Positions 1 to 8,261 are shown, numbered from the stretch's first letter. The stretch: DNA of 23,867 nucleotides from a virus (IMGVR_UViG_3300002350_000009:8493-32359), one strand, 5' to 3'. Program-made: numbers and translations. The notes: generated by a model from the letters alone, not told the origin.

Positions 1-1842
1 CCATTCCCAATGATCATCGCTGGTCGTGGTGCGGGTAAAAGTTATATTCTTGCATTATACTCTATGCTCAGACTTTTGTTTACTCAGGGTTGTAAGATTG
101 CAATCATAGGCAAAGTATTTAGGCAGAGTAAAGTTATATTTGAATACATGGAAGGTCTATGGGCGAATGGCGTTATCTATAGAGATATATGTGGTGTTGG
201 TAAAGGAAGAAATAATAGAGATCAAGGCCCAAGACGAGATATAGATAGATGTGAAATGATTGTTGGTGAAAGTGTTGCTATGGCATTGCCATTGGGAACA
301 GGTGAAAAGATTAGAGGTCAAAGAGCTAACTATACAGTTTGTGACGAGTTCGCTTCTATTAGAGAAGACATTTATCAAAATGTGGTAAGAGGTTTTTCTA
401 GCGTAGCATCTAATCCAAGTGAGAAAGTTCATAGGCAAGCAAAAATAAGATTGATGAAACAGCTTGGTGTTTGGACCGATGAAGATGAAGCACAGGAAAG
501 CAAAATACTTAGAAGCAACCAGAACATTGTTGCTGGTACTGCCTACTATTCTTTTAATCACTTCTATAAAACATGGGCGAATTATAAAAGGATAATTGAA
601 AGCAATGGCGAAAAAAAGGCTCTAGAAGAAATTTTTCAAGGGGCAATACCAACTGGGTTTGACTGGAGAGATTATTCTATAATAAGACTTCCAGTAGAAA
701 TACTTCCTGTTGGTTTTATGGATGCCAAACAGATAACATCTGCTAGAATAAATAGTACGAAAGCGAATTATCTAATCGAGTATGGTGCTACATTTGCTAC
801 TGATTCTGATGGTTTTTTTAAACGAAGTTTAATTGAATCTTGTATTGTTGGAAAGCCAGAAAGCCCAATAAGTTTAGCAGATGGAGAAATAGTCTTCCAT
901 GCTTCTTTACTTGGTGATGGCTCTGTACAACATGTTATGGCAATCGATCCAGCTTCTGAAAGAGATAATTTTGCTGTAATTGTGTTGGCTTTACATGCAG
1001 ATCATAGAAGAATAGTTTACTGTTGGACAACTAATAGAAGTGCGTTTAAACAAAAAATGAACAAGGGTATTGCAAAAGAAAAAGATTTTTACAGTTACTG
1101 CTGTAGAAAAATCAGGGATTTAACAAAAGCCTTTCCGAATATGGTGAGAATAGCACTTGATAGTCAAGGTGGCGGTGTTGCCATAGAGGAAGGTTTACAA
1201 GACCCAAATAGAATTAATGAGGCAGAATCACCAATATATAGAGTTATAGAAGCCAACAAATCAAAAGACACAGATGATAAGCGTGGTGAGCATATTCTTC
1301 AAATGATTAATTTTGCAGATGGCAATTGGGTTTTAGAGGCTAATCATGGTCTTCGTAAAGATATGGAAGATAAAGTTTTACTTTTCCCATTCTTTGATCC
1401 AGTATCAATAACTCTTGCAGAAGAAGAAGATATTGCTGCTGGAAGAAAAGAAGATTTAACAAATTTGTATGATACGCTAGAAGATTGTGTTATGGATATA
1501 GAAGAGTTAAAAGACGAATTGGCCAGCATCGTTCATACACAAACTGTTGCTGGAAGAGATCGTTGGGATACTCCAGAAAGTAGAGATGTTGATGGTAAAA
1601 AAAGCAGGATTAGGAAAGATAGGTATTCTGCTCTTTTGATGGCAAACATGGTTGGAAGAATGTTTCAAAGGATTGAAGTTCAAGAAGAATATATACAAGC
1701 TGGTGGTTTTGCATCATCTGTAGAGACTAAGAACAATGGTGGACCTATGTATATTGGTCCAGAATGGTTTAAACAAGCTACGAAGAATAGTGCTAGTTAT
1801 GGTACAGTTATCCCTACAAGGTGTAATAATATTTTAGAGTAA
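1..1842 (+). CDS. terL: Terminase large subunit, ATPase/nuclease (5' partial)
   Basis: This is the motor that translocates and cuts DNA during head packaging, docked on the portal. The frame is open from the first base, and the first ATG (position 10) is only a few residues before the Walker A loop (AGRGAGKS, residues 4-11 from that ATG). Terminases normally have tens of residues before this loop, so the true start lies outside the window. Walker B is VCDEF (110-114) and a probable coupling motif is AGTAYY (175-180). The RNase H-like nuclease domain shows three acidic positions in typical context: AIDPA (D313), ALDSQGGG (D384) and KDRYSALL (D537). The visible 610 residues fit a full ATPase plus nuclease. 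The portal gene follows after 27 bases, the usual order. Family assignment is confident; the packaging type (cos or headful) cannot be told from this. Confidence 0.93.
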   Translation, partial: PFPMIIAGRGAGKSYILALYSMLRLLFTQGCKIAIIGKVFRQSKVIFEYMEGLWANGVIYRDICGVGKGRNNRDQGPRRDIDRCEMIVGESVAMALPLGTGEKIRGQRANYTVCDEFASIREDIYQNVVRGFSSVASNPSEKVHRQAKIRLMKQLGVWTDEDEAQESKILRSNQNIVAGTAYYSFNHFYKTWANYKRIIESNGEKKALEEIFQGAIPTGFDWRDYSIIRLPVEILPVGFMDAKQITSARINSTKANYLIEYGATFATDSDGFFKRSLIESCIVGKPESPISLADGEIVFHASLLGDGSVQHVMAIDPASERDNFAVIVLALHADHRRIVYCWTTNRSAFKQKMNKGIAKEKDFYSYCCRKIRDLTKAFPNMVRIALDSQGGGVAIEEGLQDPNRINEAESPIYRVIEANKSKDTDDKRGEHILQMINFADGNWVLEANHGLRKDMEDKVLLFPFFDPVSITLAEEEDIAAGRKEDLTNLYDTLEDCVMDIEELKDELASIVHTQTVAGRDRWDTPESRDVDGKKSRIRKDRYSALLMANMVGRMFQRIEVQEEYIQAGGFASSVETKNNGGPMYIGPEWFKQATKNSASYGTVIPTRCNNILE

Positions 1843-1869
1843 TCAGATTACAATCAGATTAGGTGAAAT

Positions 1870-4011
1870 ATGTCAGAAGAAAAACCGTTATTTGTTACTT
1901 GGGATGAAAATGATCCAAAATCAAAAGAGGCAGCATTTGCAAAATCTGCGTATGTTGATTCACTTCATCATACTTCTAAGGCTGGCACAGCTTTTCAAAA
2001 TATATTACCCGGAAATGTCTCTATTCGTGAATCATTTGATCGTAGGGATTATGACTTTTTTAGACCAGGCGAAAGCATACCTACTTTAGAAAAAGATATT
2101 ATTTCTGCATGTATGCAAGCATATGAGCGTATAGGCATAGTTCGTAATGTAATAGATATGATGGCAGAATTTGCTTGTCAGGGCATTGATCTTGTTCATC
2201 CAAATGAAAAGATACAAACTTTTTATAGAGAATGGTTTTCAAAAATAAATGGGGCAGAAAGAACTGAGCGTATTTTAAATATGCTTTATAGATCTGGTAA
2301 TGTGATTGTAAAGAGATCAACTGCAAAGTTAAAAAATGCAGATGTTGAAAACCTACAAAAAGGTTTAGCAGCAGACATACCAGTTGGAGAATCAATATCA
2401 TCTCCTAAAAATGAAATACCTTGGGGATATACCATATATAACCCAGTGACCATAGAAGTTTTTGGCGAAGAATTAGTTCCATTTCTTGGGCCAAATTCAT
2501 TTAGGTATGGCGTTAGAATTCCAGAATCTTTGCTGAAAAAAATAAAAAATCCAAAAGATACTATTGAAAAAGATTTGGTTGCTGGAATTTCTTTGCAGAG
2601 TTTAACATCTGTATCTCAGGGCGGTAAAGCTTTACCTCTTCCAGCAGATAAGACTAGTGCTATTTATTATAAAAGAGATGATTGGCAAGTTTGGGCAAGG
2701 CCCATGACATATTGCATACTTGAAGACTTAATGATGCTTAAGAAGATGAAGCTTGCAGATCTTGCAGCATTAGATGGTGCTGTTAGTCATATTCGTGTGT
2801 GGAAATTAGGCTCGCTTGAACACAAGATTTTGCCAACTGAAACAGCCATAGGTCGTTTGGCAGACATGCTTATGAACAATGTTGGTGGTGGTTCAATAGA
2901 TTTAATTTGGGGTCCAGAATTAGATTTTAAAGAAACATCAACTGATGTTGCAGCTTTTTTAGGCGAAGAAAAATACAAGCCAATTTTAAATGCAATATTT
3001 GCTGGATTGGGTATACCCCCATCTTTAACTGGTTTACCAGCAGGGCAAGGATTTTCAAATAATTATATCAGCTTAAGAACGCTGATTGAAAGACTTGATT
3101 ATGGTCGCTCTTTAATGATTGCGTTTTGGGATAAAGAAATCAAGCTTGTTCAACAGGCTATGGGATTTAAAGTTCCAGCCCAAATTGTATTTGACCAACA
3201 TACACTTTCTGATGAAGCTGCTGAAAAAAGATTGCTTATTGATCTTATGGATCGTGATCTTATTAGCGAAGAAGCAATTCAAGAAAGGTTTGATCTTATT
3301 CCTGAGATTGAAACCGTCAGAAGAAAGCGTGAAATGCGTAAACGAGAAAGTGGTAAAATACCTAAGAAAGCTGGACCTTGGCATAATCCACAAGTTGAAG
3401 ATGATCTTAAAAAGATGTGGGTTCAAATGGGTATAATGTCACCAAAAGATTTTGGTATAGATGTTCAAACTCCAGCACCTGTGATTGATCAACCTAAACC
3501 AACTACAGAAGATAATTCTCAAAGTCCAAAAGGAATTTCTGGACAAGGAAGACCAGTTGGCGTTAAAGATTCTGAAAAAAGAAAAAAGAAAGTCATTGTT
3601 CCAAAAACTGCTGCTAGATTAGTAGATACAATGGCATGGGCAGAGCTTTGTCAAAAAAATATATCTGAGCATGTTAACGCTGCTTATTTATCTTCTTTAA
3701 ACAAAAAAAATCTTAGAGAGCTTTCATCTCAAGAATTTGAAAGCTTAGAAAAAACAAAGTTCCATATACTCTGCCAAATTGAAGCAGACCAAAAAGTAGA
3801 CAAGGATTTAATTAAAGGAATAATATCTACAAATATGGAAATACCTTTAAAAATAAGAACTATTGTCAGTATAGCAACTAAAAAATACATAGAAAAAGAA
3901 GGTACTCAACCAAATACTGAAATGAGAAGAAAGATTGAGGCATCATCAATAGCGATTTACAGAGTAAATGAGATGCCATATGAAAACGGTGATACTGATA
4001 ACATTGCATAG
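1870..4011 (+). CDS. Portal protein
   Basis: Portal subunits form the dodecameric ring at the capsid vertex through which DNA enters and leaves. The ATG at 1870 is preceded by AGGTGA (1861-1866), matching the 3' half of a Shine-Dalgarno site. The 713-residue product has portal-like sequence: an N-terminal segment with an aromatic/acidic wing region, a GLGIPPSLTG turn followed by an RTLIERLDYGR helix, and a C-terminal DLISEEAIQERF helix, as in SPP1/HK97-type portals. A long extension after about residue 540 begins with a Pro/Lys-rich linker and ends in predicted helices, making it longer than many portals of 450-550 residues. It sits directly downstream of the terminase, which supports the call. 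The 3' end overlaps the next gene. The extension's role is unknown. Confidence 0.87.
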   Translation: MSEEKPLFVTWDENDPKSKEAAFAKSAYVDSLHHTSKAGTAFQNILPGNVSIRESFDRRDYDFFRPGESIPTLEKDIISACMQAYERIGIVRNVIDMMAEFACQGIDLVHPNEKIQTFYREWFSKINGAERTERILNMLYRSGNVIVKRSTAKLKNADVENLQKGLAADIPVGESISSPKNEIPWGYTIYNPVTIEVFGEELVPFLGPNSFRYGVRIPESLLKKIKNPKDTIEKDLVAGISLQSLTSVSQGGKALPLPADKTSAIYYKRDDWQVWARPMTYCILEDLMMLKKMKLADLAALDGAVSHIRVWKLGSLEHKILPTETAIGRLADMLMNNVGGGSIDLIWGPELDFKETSTDVAAFLGEEKYKPILNAIFAGLGIPPSLTGLPAGQGFSNNYISLRTLIERLDYGRSLMIAFWDKEIKLVQQAMGFKVPAQIVFDQHTLSDEAAEKRLLIDLMDRDLISEEAIQERFDLIPEIETVRRKREMRKRESGKIPKKAGPWHNPQVEDDLKKMWVQMGIMSPKDFGIDVQTPAPVIDQPKPTTEDNSQSPKGISGQGRPVGVKDSEKRKKKVIVPKTAARLVDTMAWAELCQKNISEHVNAAYLSSLNKKNLRELSSQEFESLEKTKFHILCQIEADQKVDKDLIKGIISTNMEIPLKIRTIVSIATKKYIEKEGTQPNTEMRRKIEASSIAIYRVNEMPYENGDTDNIA

Positions 4012-4726
4012 AAGGTACTATGAATTTGTTAATTCGATAAAAAATATTAAATCTAAAAGTATCTTTGCAAATAATTTTCCAAGCATATTTGTAGTTTGGG
4101 CAGATCCAGAACCAAGTAGATATTGGTTATTGAATGAATTGATTGAAGATAAAATAATAGAATTATTAATAACAAGACATGTTTTACCAAGAGAAAATTT
4201 AAAGGTAGCAACAACTTTTTATGAGGCGAATAACATAAGACTTGGTTTAGAAAATGTCTTTAGGACTTATCCAAATTCTTTCTGCATAGTTCAAGCATCA
4301 GATATAATTATAACTAATTATGGTTTTGATTTAATGATAAATGAAATGAATCGTGGTGCAAACGGTGTTGTTTTTTATTGGTCGCCAGATGCATTTCACA
4401 CAAACTGTTTTGCTATATGTAGTAATAAAGATTATTGGCCTCCTTTTGTAAAAAAAAATGATCCAAACATATTAGAATTAATATGGAAAAGAAGTTTAGC
4501 CTCTAAAAAAATAGATAATTTTTTAACAGCAATGTCTAATTATAACAGAATAGCTTTTGAGCATGATCATATTTCAGAGAACATGATTCCGTTTCCTATA
4601 AAATATATTCCAAAAAACACTACAATTAATTGTTATGTTTCTGGTAGTATGAGTTTTATCAGAATTGTTTTGAATTTTTTTCGGTGTATTATTTTAGGAG
4701 ATTGTAATGGCAAAAATAATTGTTAA
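3980..4726 (+). CDS. Putative GT-A-fold glycosyltransferase
   Basis: The product (248 residues from ATG 3980; an alternative in-frame ATG at 3968 adds four) looks like a GT-A, family-2-type glycosyltransferase core. It begins with a beta strand VILITLHRR and a helix, then strand SIFVVWADPEP, an N-x-R-x-GLEN helix near residue 90, and a strand ending in QASDIIITNYG where the family usually has its metal-binding DxD. Only one Asp is present there, so activity is uncertain. Neither start has a good ribosome site, and the gene overlaps the portal end by 32 bases, suggesting translational coupling. It lies inside the head cassette, where a sugar transferase is not standard. The composition is more AT- and Lys/Ile/Asn-rich than the capsid genes, which may point to separate acquisition. 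Fold assignment is by eye from topology. Confidence 0.45.
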   Translation: MKTVILITLHRRYYEFVNSIKNIKSKSIFANNFPSIFVVWADPEPSRYWLLNELIEDKIIELLITRHVLPRENLKVATTFYEANNIRLGLENVFRTYPNSFCIVQASDIIITNYGFDLMINEMNRGANGVVFYWSPDAFHTNCFAICSNKDYWPPFVKKNDPNILELIWKRSLASKKIDNFLTAMSNYNRIAFEHDHISENMIPFPIKYIPKNTTINCYVSGSMSFIRIVLNFFRCIILGDCNGKNNC

Positions 4727-4958
4727 TTATGATACTAAAAAATCTAAATTGGAATTTTATTTTAATAATTCTGAAATAGAAGACATATTTTCAATATTTA
4801 TTTATAGGGATATAACTAACAGTTATAAATACACAATGGAAATTGTGAGCGATGATGGAAGACAAACTATAAAAAATGGCGAAATAGTATCACACAAAAA
4901 TTCTGATTTATTTTTGAAGAAATTTTTAAACGCTATTGAGGTACAGAACAATGAATAA
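4707..4958 (+). CDS. Small hypothetical protein (83 aa)
   Basis: I do not recognise this protein. It is 83 residues, begins at ATG 4707 behind a good ribosome site (TTAGGAG, 4694-4700, six bases of spacing), and overlaps the previous gene by 20 bases and the next by 8. It has no signal peptide, membrane segment or cysteines. The sequence alternates polar and hydrophobic residues (KIIVNYD, KLEFYF, FSIFIY, YTMEIV), suggesting a small beta protein with a C-terminal helix (DLFLKKFLNAIE). Being wedged between portal and prohead protease with overlapping ends indicates co-translation with head genes, so a role in head assembly is possible but not shown. Confidence 0.7.
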   Translation: MAKIIVNYDTKKSKLEFYFNNSEIEDIFSIFIYRDITNSYKYTMEIVSDDGRQTIKNGEIVSHKNSDLFLKKFLNAIEVQNNE

Positions 4959-6387
4959 TATAGCTATTTACAAAGCCGAAATAGAAGATGGTTTAAAAGA
5001 CAAGATTTCTTCTAGTCTTACAATATCGTCTTGTGTAGCAATAGAAGACTGCATTCCTTTTGAGGTTTCAGATTATAAAGCAATTGCTGAAAATAAAGGG
5101 CAAGTAGATTTACATTATTTAAAATCTATTCTTGTTACAACTGGTTGGAACAAAAACGATGATGTTTTTGATCGTGCAGAAGTTTGGGTGGCAAGAACTA
5201 GTCCAGAAGATAAGCCTTTCAATTATGAGCATGATCAAAGTCAAATAATCGGCCATATAACATCTTGCAATGCAATTAATGTTGATGGCAGTAAAATACC
5301 TGACGGTATCACAATAGACGAACTGCCTTCTAAATTTCACATTGCAACATCTGCTGTTCTTTACAAATATTGGGAAGATGCAGAAAAACAACAAAGAATG
5401 AATGAGATTCTTTCTGAAATTTCGCAGGGGAAATGGTTTGTTTCAATGGAAGCTTTATTTACCGCTTTTGACTATGCAATAATCGAAGGTGCAAATTCTA
5501 GAGTTGTAGCAAGAAATGAAGAAACAGCATTTTTAACCAAATATCTTAGGTCTTATGGCGGTAATGGCGTATATAAAGATATGAAAATTGGTAGGCTGTT
5601 AAAGAATATTACATTCTCTGGTAATGGTCTTGTTCGCAAGCCAGCTAATCCAGAAAGTGTTATTTTTCAAGAAACAGAAGCTTTTAAATCAAATTCGGGG
5701 TATCATTTAGGTGAGACTATAGTTTCAAAGGAGATAGATCAAATGAAAGATAATGAGAATCAATTTGAGGACATGCAAAAACAACTTGAAGACCTCAATG
5801 TTTCGTTGGCTGAAGCCAATAAGAAAGTTGAAGATTTTCATGCTGAATCTGGCATGTTAAACAAAGAAAAAGAAAACATGGCCAATCAATTGGCAGAAGC
5901 TAAAAAGATGCTTGAAGAACTCAAGACTTCTTATGATGCTGTGTCCAATGAACTTGGCACTATGAAGAAAGACAAAAAAGCAAATGACCGTCTTTCTATG
6001 GTAATGGAAAAGATGGGCATGAATAAAGATGAGGCTATTAATGTAGTCAACTCTTTAGAATCTCTTGCTGATGAAGCTTTTGCTTCAAGCGTAAGCTATC
6101 AGTCAGAGTACATGAACAAAAAAATGTCTGAGTATAAAAAAGCTGGTTCTGAAGTAGAAGTCGAAATTGAAACTAAAGATCCTTCTGAAAAGAAGGATAT
6201 GAAGAATCAAGAAGAAGACAATATGGAAGAAGATCCAGCAGCTAGTAAAGCCTCAATTTCCGTTTTGGATACCGCAGAAGTTAAGAATGATGCTGCTCTT
6301 GCAACTTCTGAGGTGGCTAGTGAAGTCAGACAAGTAGCATCGCAAATTGCTTCGTATTTTGGTTTAGACAAACACGCCACAGCATAA
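4951..6387 (+). CDS. Prohead protease fused to scaffold/core domain
   Basis: This probably both scaffolds the procapsid and cleaves head proteins during maturation. The ATG at 4951 has GAGG at 4938-4941; an upstream TTG at 4936 is in frame but poorer. Residues 1-240 resemble T4 gp21/HK97-type prohead proteases. A His in NYEHD (H94) lies just before GHITS, and a Ser in WFVSMEA (S165) matches the S-x-E pattern; these are the likely catalytic His and Ser. Residues 265-385 are a long heptad-like, Glu/Lys/Leu/Met-rich coiled coil. An acidic linker and an Ala/Ser-rich tail ending near SYFGLDKH complete the protein, as expected of a scaffold. Its place just before the decoration and capsid genes fits. 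A second strong start lies inside it (see the nested gene). Confidence 0.82.
   Translation: MNNIAIYKAEIEDGLKDKISSSLTISSCVAIEDCIPFEVSDYKAIAENKGQVDLHYLKSILVTTGWNKNDDVFDRAEVWVARTSPEDKPFNYEHDQSQIIGHITSCNAINVDGSKIPDGITIDELPSKFHIATSAVLYKYWEDAEKQQRMNEILSEISQGKWFVSMEALFTAFDYAIIEGANSRVVARNEETAFLTKYLRSYGGNGVYKDMKIGRLLKNITFSGNGLVRKPANPESVIFQETEAFKSNSGYHLGETIVSKEIDQMKDNENQFEDMQKQLEDLNVSLAEANKKVEDFHAESGMLNKEKENMANQLAEAKKMLEELKTSYDAVSNELGTMKKDKKANDRLSMVMEKMGMNKDEAINVVNSLESLADEAFASSVSYQSEYMNKKMSEYKKAGSEVEVEIETKDPSEKKDMKNQEEDNMEEDPAASKASISVLDTAEVKNDAALATSEVASEVRQVASQIASYFGLDKHATA
5727..5734 (+). promoter_or_regulatory. Internal ribosome binding site for nested scaffold
   Basis: AAAGGAGA lies eight bases before an in-frame ATG at 5743. 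It is as strong as the sites in front of the capsid and decoration genes (AAGGAGAG, AAGGAGAGA). It falls at the boundary between the protease domain and the coiled-coil domain, which is where an independent scaffold start would be expected. Confidence 0.65.
5743..6387 (+). CDS. Nested in-frame scaffolding protein
   Basis: Translation from the internal ATG at 5743 would give a 214-residue protein identical to the C-terminal part of the protease gene. It holds an almost uninterrupted coiled coil (QLEDLNVSLAEANKKVED and following heptads) and the acidic, Ala-rich tail, but none of the protease domain. Lambda encodes its scaffold Nu3 as an in-frame internal product of the protease gene C, so the arrangement has a well-known precedent. 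What is seen is the good ribosome site and the exact domain boundary; that the start is used is inferred. A free scaffold in excess over the protease fusion would make sense, since procapsids need many scaffolds and few proteases. Confidence 0.6.
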   Translation: MKDNENQFEDMQKQLEDLNVSLAEANKKVEDFHAESGMLNKEKENMANQLAEAKKMLEELKTSYDAVSNELGTMKKDKKANDRLSMVMEKMGMNKDEAINVVNSLESLADEAFASSVSYQSEYMNKKMSEYKKAGSEVEVEIETKDPSEKKDMKNQEEDNMEEDPAASKASISVLDTAEVKNDAALATSEVASEVRQVASQIASYFGLDKHATA

Positions 6388-6400
6388 GGAGAGAAATCTA

Positions 6401-6871
6401 ATGGCAATTAAACCAGACCGCTTGATTAATGAAACCGACATTTCGTTGGTTTGTAATGATGTCCACGAAAAAGGCACAGTTCTTATTTATGGAACTGCTG
6501 CTTCTGGTGCTGGCATTGTAACCCCAGGTCTTTGCAGCTATCTATCTGGTAGTCCTTCGGGCTATAAGGTTGCTGGCCTTAGCTTGGCAAACTTTGTTGA
6601 CATTGATCAAACAAGGGTTCACCGTAACTTTCACAAAGATGAACAAGTAATTGGCGAAAAAGCACCACTTCTTCGAAAAGGTTATGTTGTTACTGATAAA
6701 GTAACTGGTAACCCTACCGTTGGTGACAAGGCTTATTTGACAGTTAGTGGTTTGTTAACCCCAACTGTTTCCGCTAGTGGTGGTGAAGTTGCCACTCCTA
6801 GAGTTGGAACTTTTGCTGGTGCAAAAGACGAAAACGGTTATGTTAAAGTTTATGTTGAACTTCCAAACTAA
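6401..6871 (+). CDS. Probable capsid decoration protein
   Basis: The 156-residue product starts at ATG 6401 after AAGGAGAG and lies between the protease/scaffold and the major capsid protein, where decoration (head-stabilising) proteins are usually encoded. The sequence is Gly/Val/Thr-rich and beta-like (KGTVLIYGTAASGAGIVTPG, GDKAYLTVSGLLTPT, VGTFAGAKDENGYVKVYVEL). The last part, VGTF-x-G-x-x-D-E-N-G-Y-x-x-V, resembles the C-terminal strand of DUF2190/decoration-type proteins. No signal peptide or membrane segment is present. Family assignment rests on position and general pattern, so it could be another small head protein. Confidence 0.6.
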   Translation: MAIKPDRLINETDISLVCNDVHEKGTVLIYGTAASGAGIVTPGLCSYLSGSPSGYKVAGLSLANFVDIDQTRVHRNFHKDEQVIGEKAPLLRKGYVVTDKVTGNPTVGDKAYLTVSGLLTPTVSASGGEVATPRVGTFAGAKDENGYVKVYVELPN

Positions 6872-6888
6872 TAAGGAGAGATAAGAAC

Positions 6889-7881
6889 ATGAAAAAGCCA
6901 ACACCCGAAATGATTGAATTGCTTAAACAGTCTGGAAGCAATCAATTTGAACATGCGACTGCTGCTCAAGCCGAACTTGCAAAGGCACTAACCCTTCCTT
7001 TGCGACAAGGCGTTCTCAACGGTGACATCATTGGTGGCATCTTTGAACCTATCAATTTCCAGCCAGGTACATCTATTGAATTCCCATTAGATTTCCTTGC
7101 TCCTGGTTCTGAAAAAGATTTCGTTGCTTATACGATTCCTTCTCAGGGCAAGATTCCAGAACGACATGTTGAAGGTGACTTCGTAATGGTTCCAACTTTC
7201 GAAGTTGGTTCTTCTATCGATTTCTCCTTGCGATATGCTAGGGATGCTCGTTGGGATCTAGTTGGTCGTGCTCTTCAAGTTCTTGAAGCCTCCTTTGTTC
7301 GTAAAATGAACAACGATGGCTGGCACACTATCCTCGCTGCTGGTGTAGGTCGTGGAATTGGCGTTTATGACGCTGCTGCCACAGATGGCGTTTTCAGCAA
7401 GAGGCTTGTAGCTCTTATGAAAACCTCTATGCGTAGGAATGGTGGTGGTAATAGCACTTCCATTAATCGTGGTAAGCTTACTGACCTATATCTCTCTCCA
7501 GAATCTATGGAAGATGTTCGTAGTTGGGATATTGGTGAAGCTGACGATTTCACAAGGCGTGAAATCTTCGTAAGTCAAGACTATGGTTTGACCAAAGTTT
7601 TTGGCGTAAACCTTCACGACATCGATGAACTCGGTGTTGGTCAAGCTTACAATGACTACTATGAAAATGTTCTTAGCGGAACTTTTTCTGACGGCAAATT
7701 GGAAATTGCTGTTGGTCTTGATCTTGAAAAATCAGATAGCTTTGTTATGCCTGTTCGTCAGGATATCGAAGTATTTGAAGACCCAACTTTCCATCGTCAG
7801 CGTAGAATGGGCATGTATGGTTTCGGAGAACACGGCTTCGCTGTTCTTGATAACCGTAGGGTGCTAATTGGTCAACTCTAA
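6889..7881 (+). CDS. Major capsid protein (HK97 fold)
   Basis: This protein forms the icosahedral shell. It is 330 residues, starts at ATG 6889 behind AAGGAGAGA, and is the last gene before a strong terminator. Recognisable features are a helical N-terminus, a GIFEPINFQPGTSIEFP segment, a central helix LVGRALQVLEASFVRKMNNDGW as in the HK97 spine helix region, and the C-terminal strand ending DNRRVLIGQL, common in this capsid family. Codon choice here is visibly more GC-rich at third positions (TTC, GGC, ATC) than in flanking genes, consistent with high expression. Whether the N-terminus is cleaved by the protease cannot be seen; no long delta domain precedes the fold. Confidence 0.85.
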   Translation: MKKPTPEMIELLKQSGSNQFEHATAAQAELAKALTLPLRQGVLNGDIIGGIFEPINFQPGTSIEFPLDFLAPGSEKDFVAYTIPSQGKIPERHVEGDFVMVPTFEVGSSIDFSLRYARDARWDLVGRALQVLEASFVRKMNNDGWHTILAAGVGRGIGVYDAAATDGVFSKRLVALMKTSMRRNGGGNSTSINRGKLTDLYLSPESMEDVRSWDIGEADDFTRREIFVSQDYGLTKVFGVNLHDIDELGVGQAYNDYYENVLSGTFSDGKLEIAVGLDLEKSDSFVMPVRQDIEVFEDPTFHRQRRMGMYGFGEHGFAVLDNRRVLIGQL

Positions 7882-7905
7882 GACCATGTTTTTTAAAAAA
7901 AATAG

Positions 7906-7937
7906 CGACTCCAGTATTTACTGGGGTCGTTTTTTTT
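7906..7937 (+). terminator. Rho-independent terminator after capsid gene
   Basis: A ten-base-pair stem, CGACTCCAGT (7906-7915) against ACTGGGGTCG (7920-7929) with one G-T wobble and an ATTT loop, is followed by eight T residues. It lies 25 bases after the capsid stop codon. It should separate head-gene transcription from the fibre module. Confidence 0.9.
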
Positions 7938-7975
7938 AATACAATAGCACAGGATAAAATCTTAAGGAGAGTGCT

Positions 7976-8227
7976 ATGAGTAAAGAACCTAATATTTTTG
8001 AAAAAGCTGCCAATTTTGCAAAGGCTGCTGTTAAGCATGTTGCTTCTGGTATGCCAAAAGTTTCAGACGAGCAATTAAAAATTAGGCTTGATGTTTGTGA
8101 CACATGTCCAGAAGTTAATAAAGATAGCCCAAATTGGACATGCACAAAGTGTGGGTGCAACTTGAAGATAAAAGCTAGTTGGGCTACTCAAGATTGCCCC
8201 ATTAAAAAGTGGCCAGCCATTACTTAA
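7976..8227 (+). CDS. Small cysteine-rich zinc-ribbon-like protein (DUF6171-like)
   Basis: This 83-residue protein starts at ATG 7976 after AAGGAGAG. Its C-terminal half has cysteines in a metal-site pattern: CDTC near residue 42, CTKCGC near 60, and a final CP before IKKW. The order C-x2-C ... C-x2-C-x-C-x-L-K-x-K-x3-W-A ... C-P-x3-W is a pattern I associate with small phage and bacterial proteins of the DUF6171 type, whose function is unknown. The N-terminal part (residues 1-35) is an amphipathic helix. It stands alone between the capsid terminator and the giant fibre gene, so it is probably transcribed with the fibre module. Zinc binding is inferred from spacing only. Confidence 0.75.
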   Translation: MSKEPNIFEKAANFAKAAVKHVASGMPKVSDEQLKIRLDVCDTCPEVNKDSPNWTCTKCGCNLKIKASWATQDCPIKKWPAIT

Positions 8228-8261
8228 AAGATGGTGTATTTATCTTTGGAGAAAATAAAAT

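Noticed and set aside
157-561. Minus-strand 134-residue frame inside the terminase gene, and similar minus-strand frames in portal, protease and capsid genes
   Set aside because: They lie opposite strongly supported genes, have no ribosome sites, and show no recognisable domains.
4936-4950. TTG at 4936 as the start of the protease gene
   Set aside because: The ATG at 4951 has GAGG at nine bases spacing, whereas the TTG overlaps that very site.
7938-7975. Possible promoter between the capsid terminator and the zinc-ribbon gene (TACAAT at 7940-7945 or TAAAAT at 7955-7960)
   Set aside because: In AT-rich DNA such hexamers are expected by chance, and no convincing -35 box lies at 16-18 bases upstream. 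A phage-specific promoter is possible but cannot be shown.
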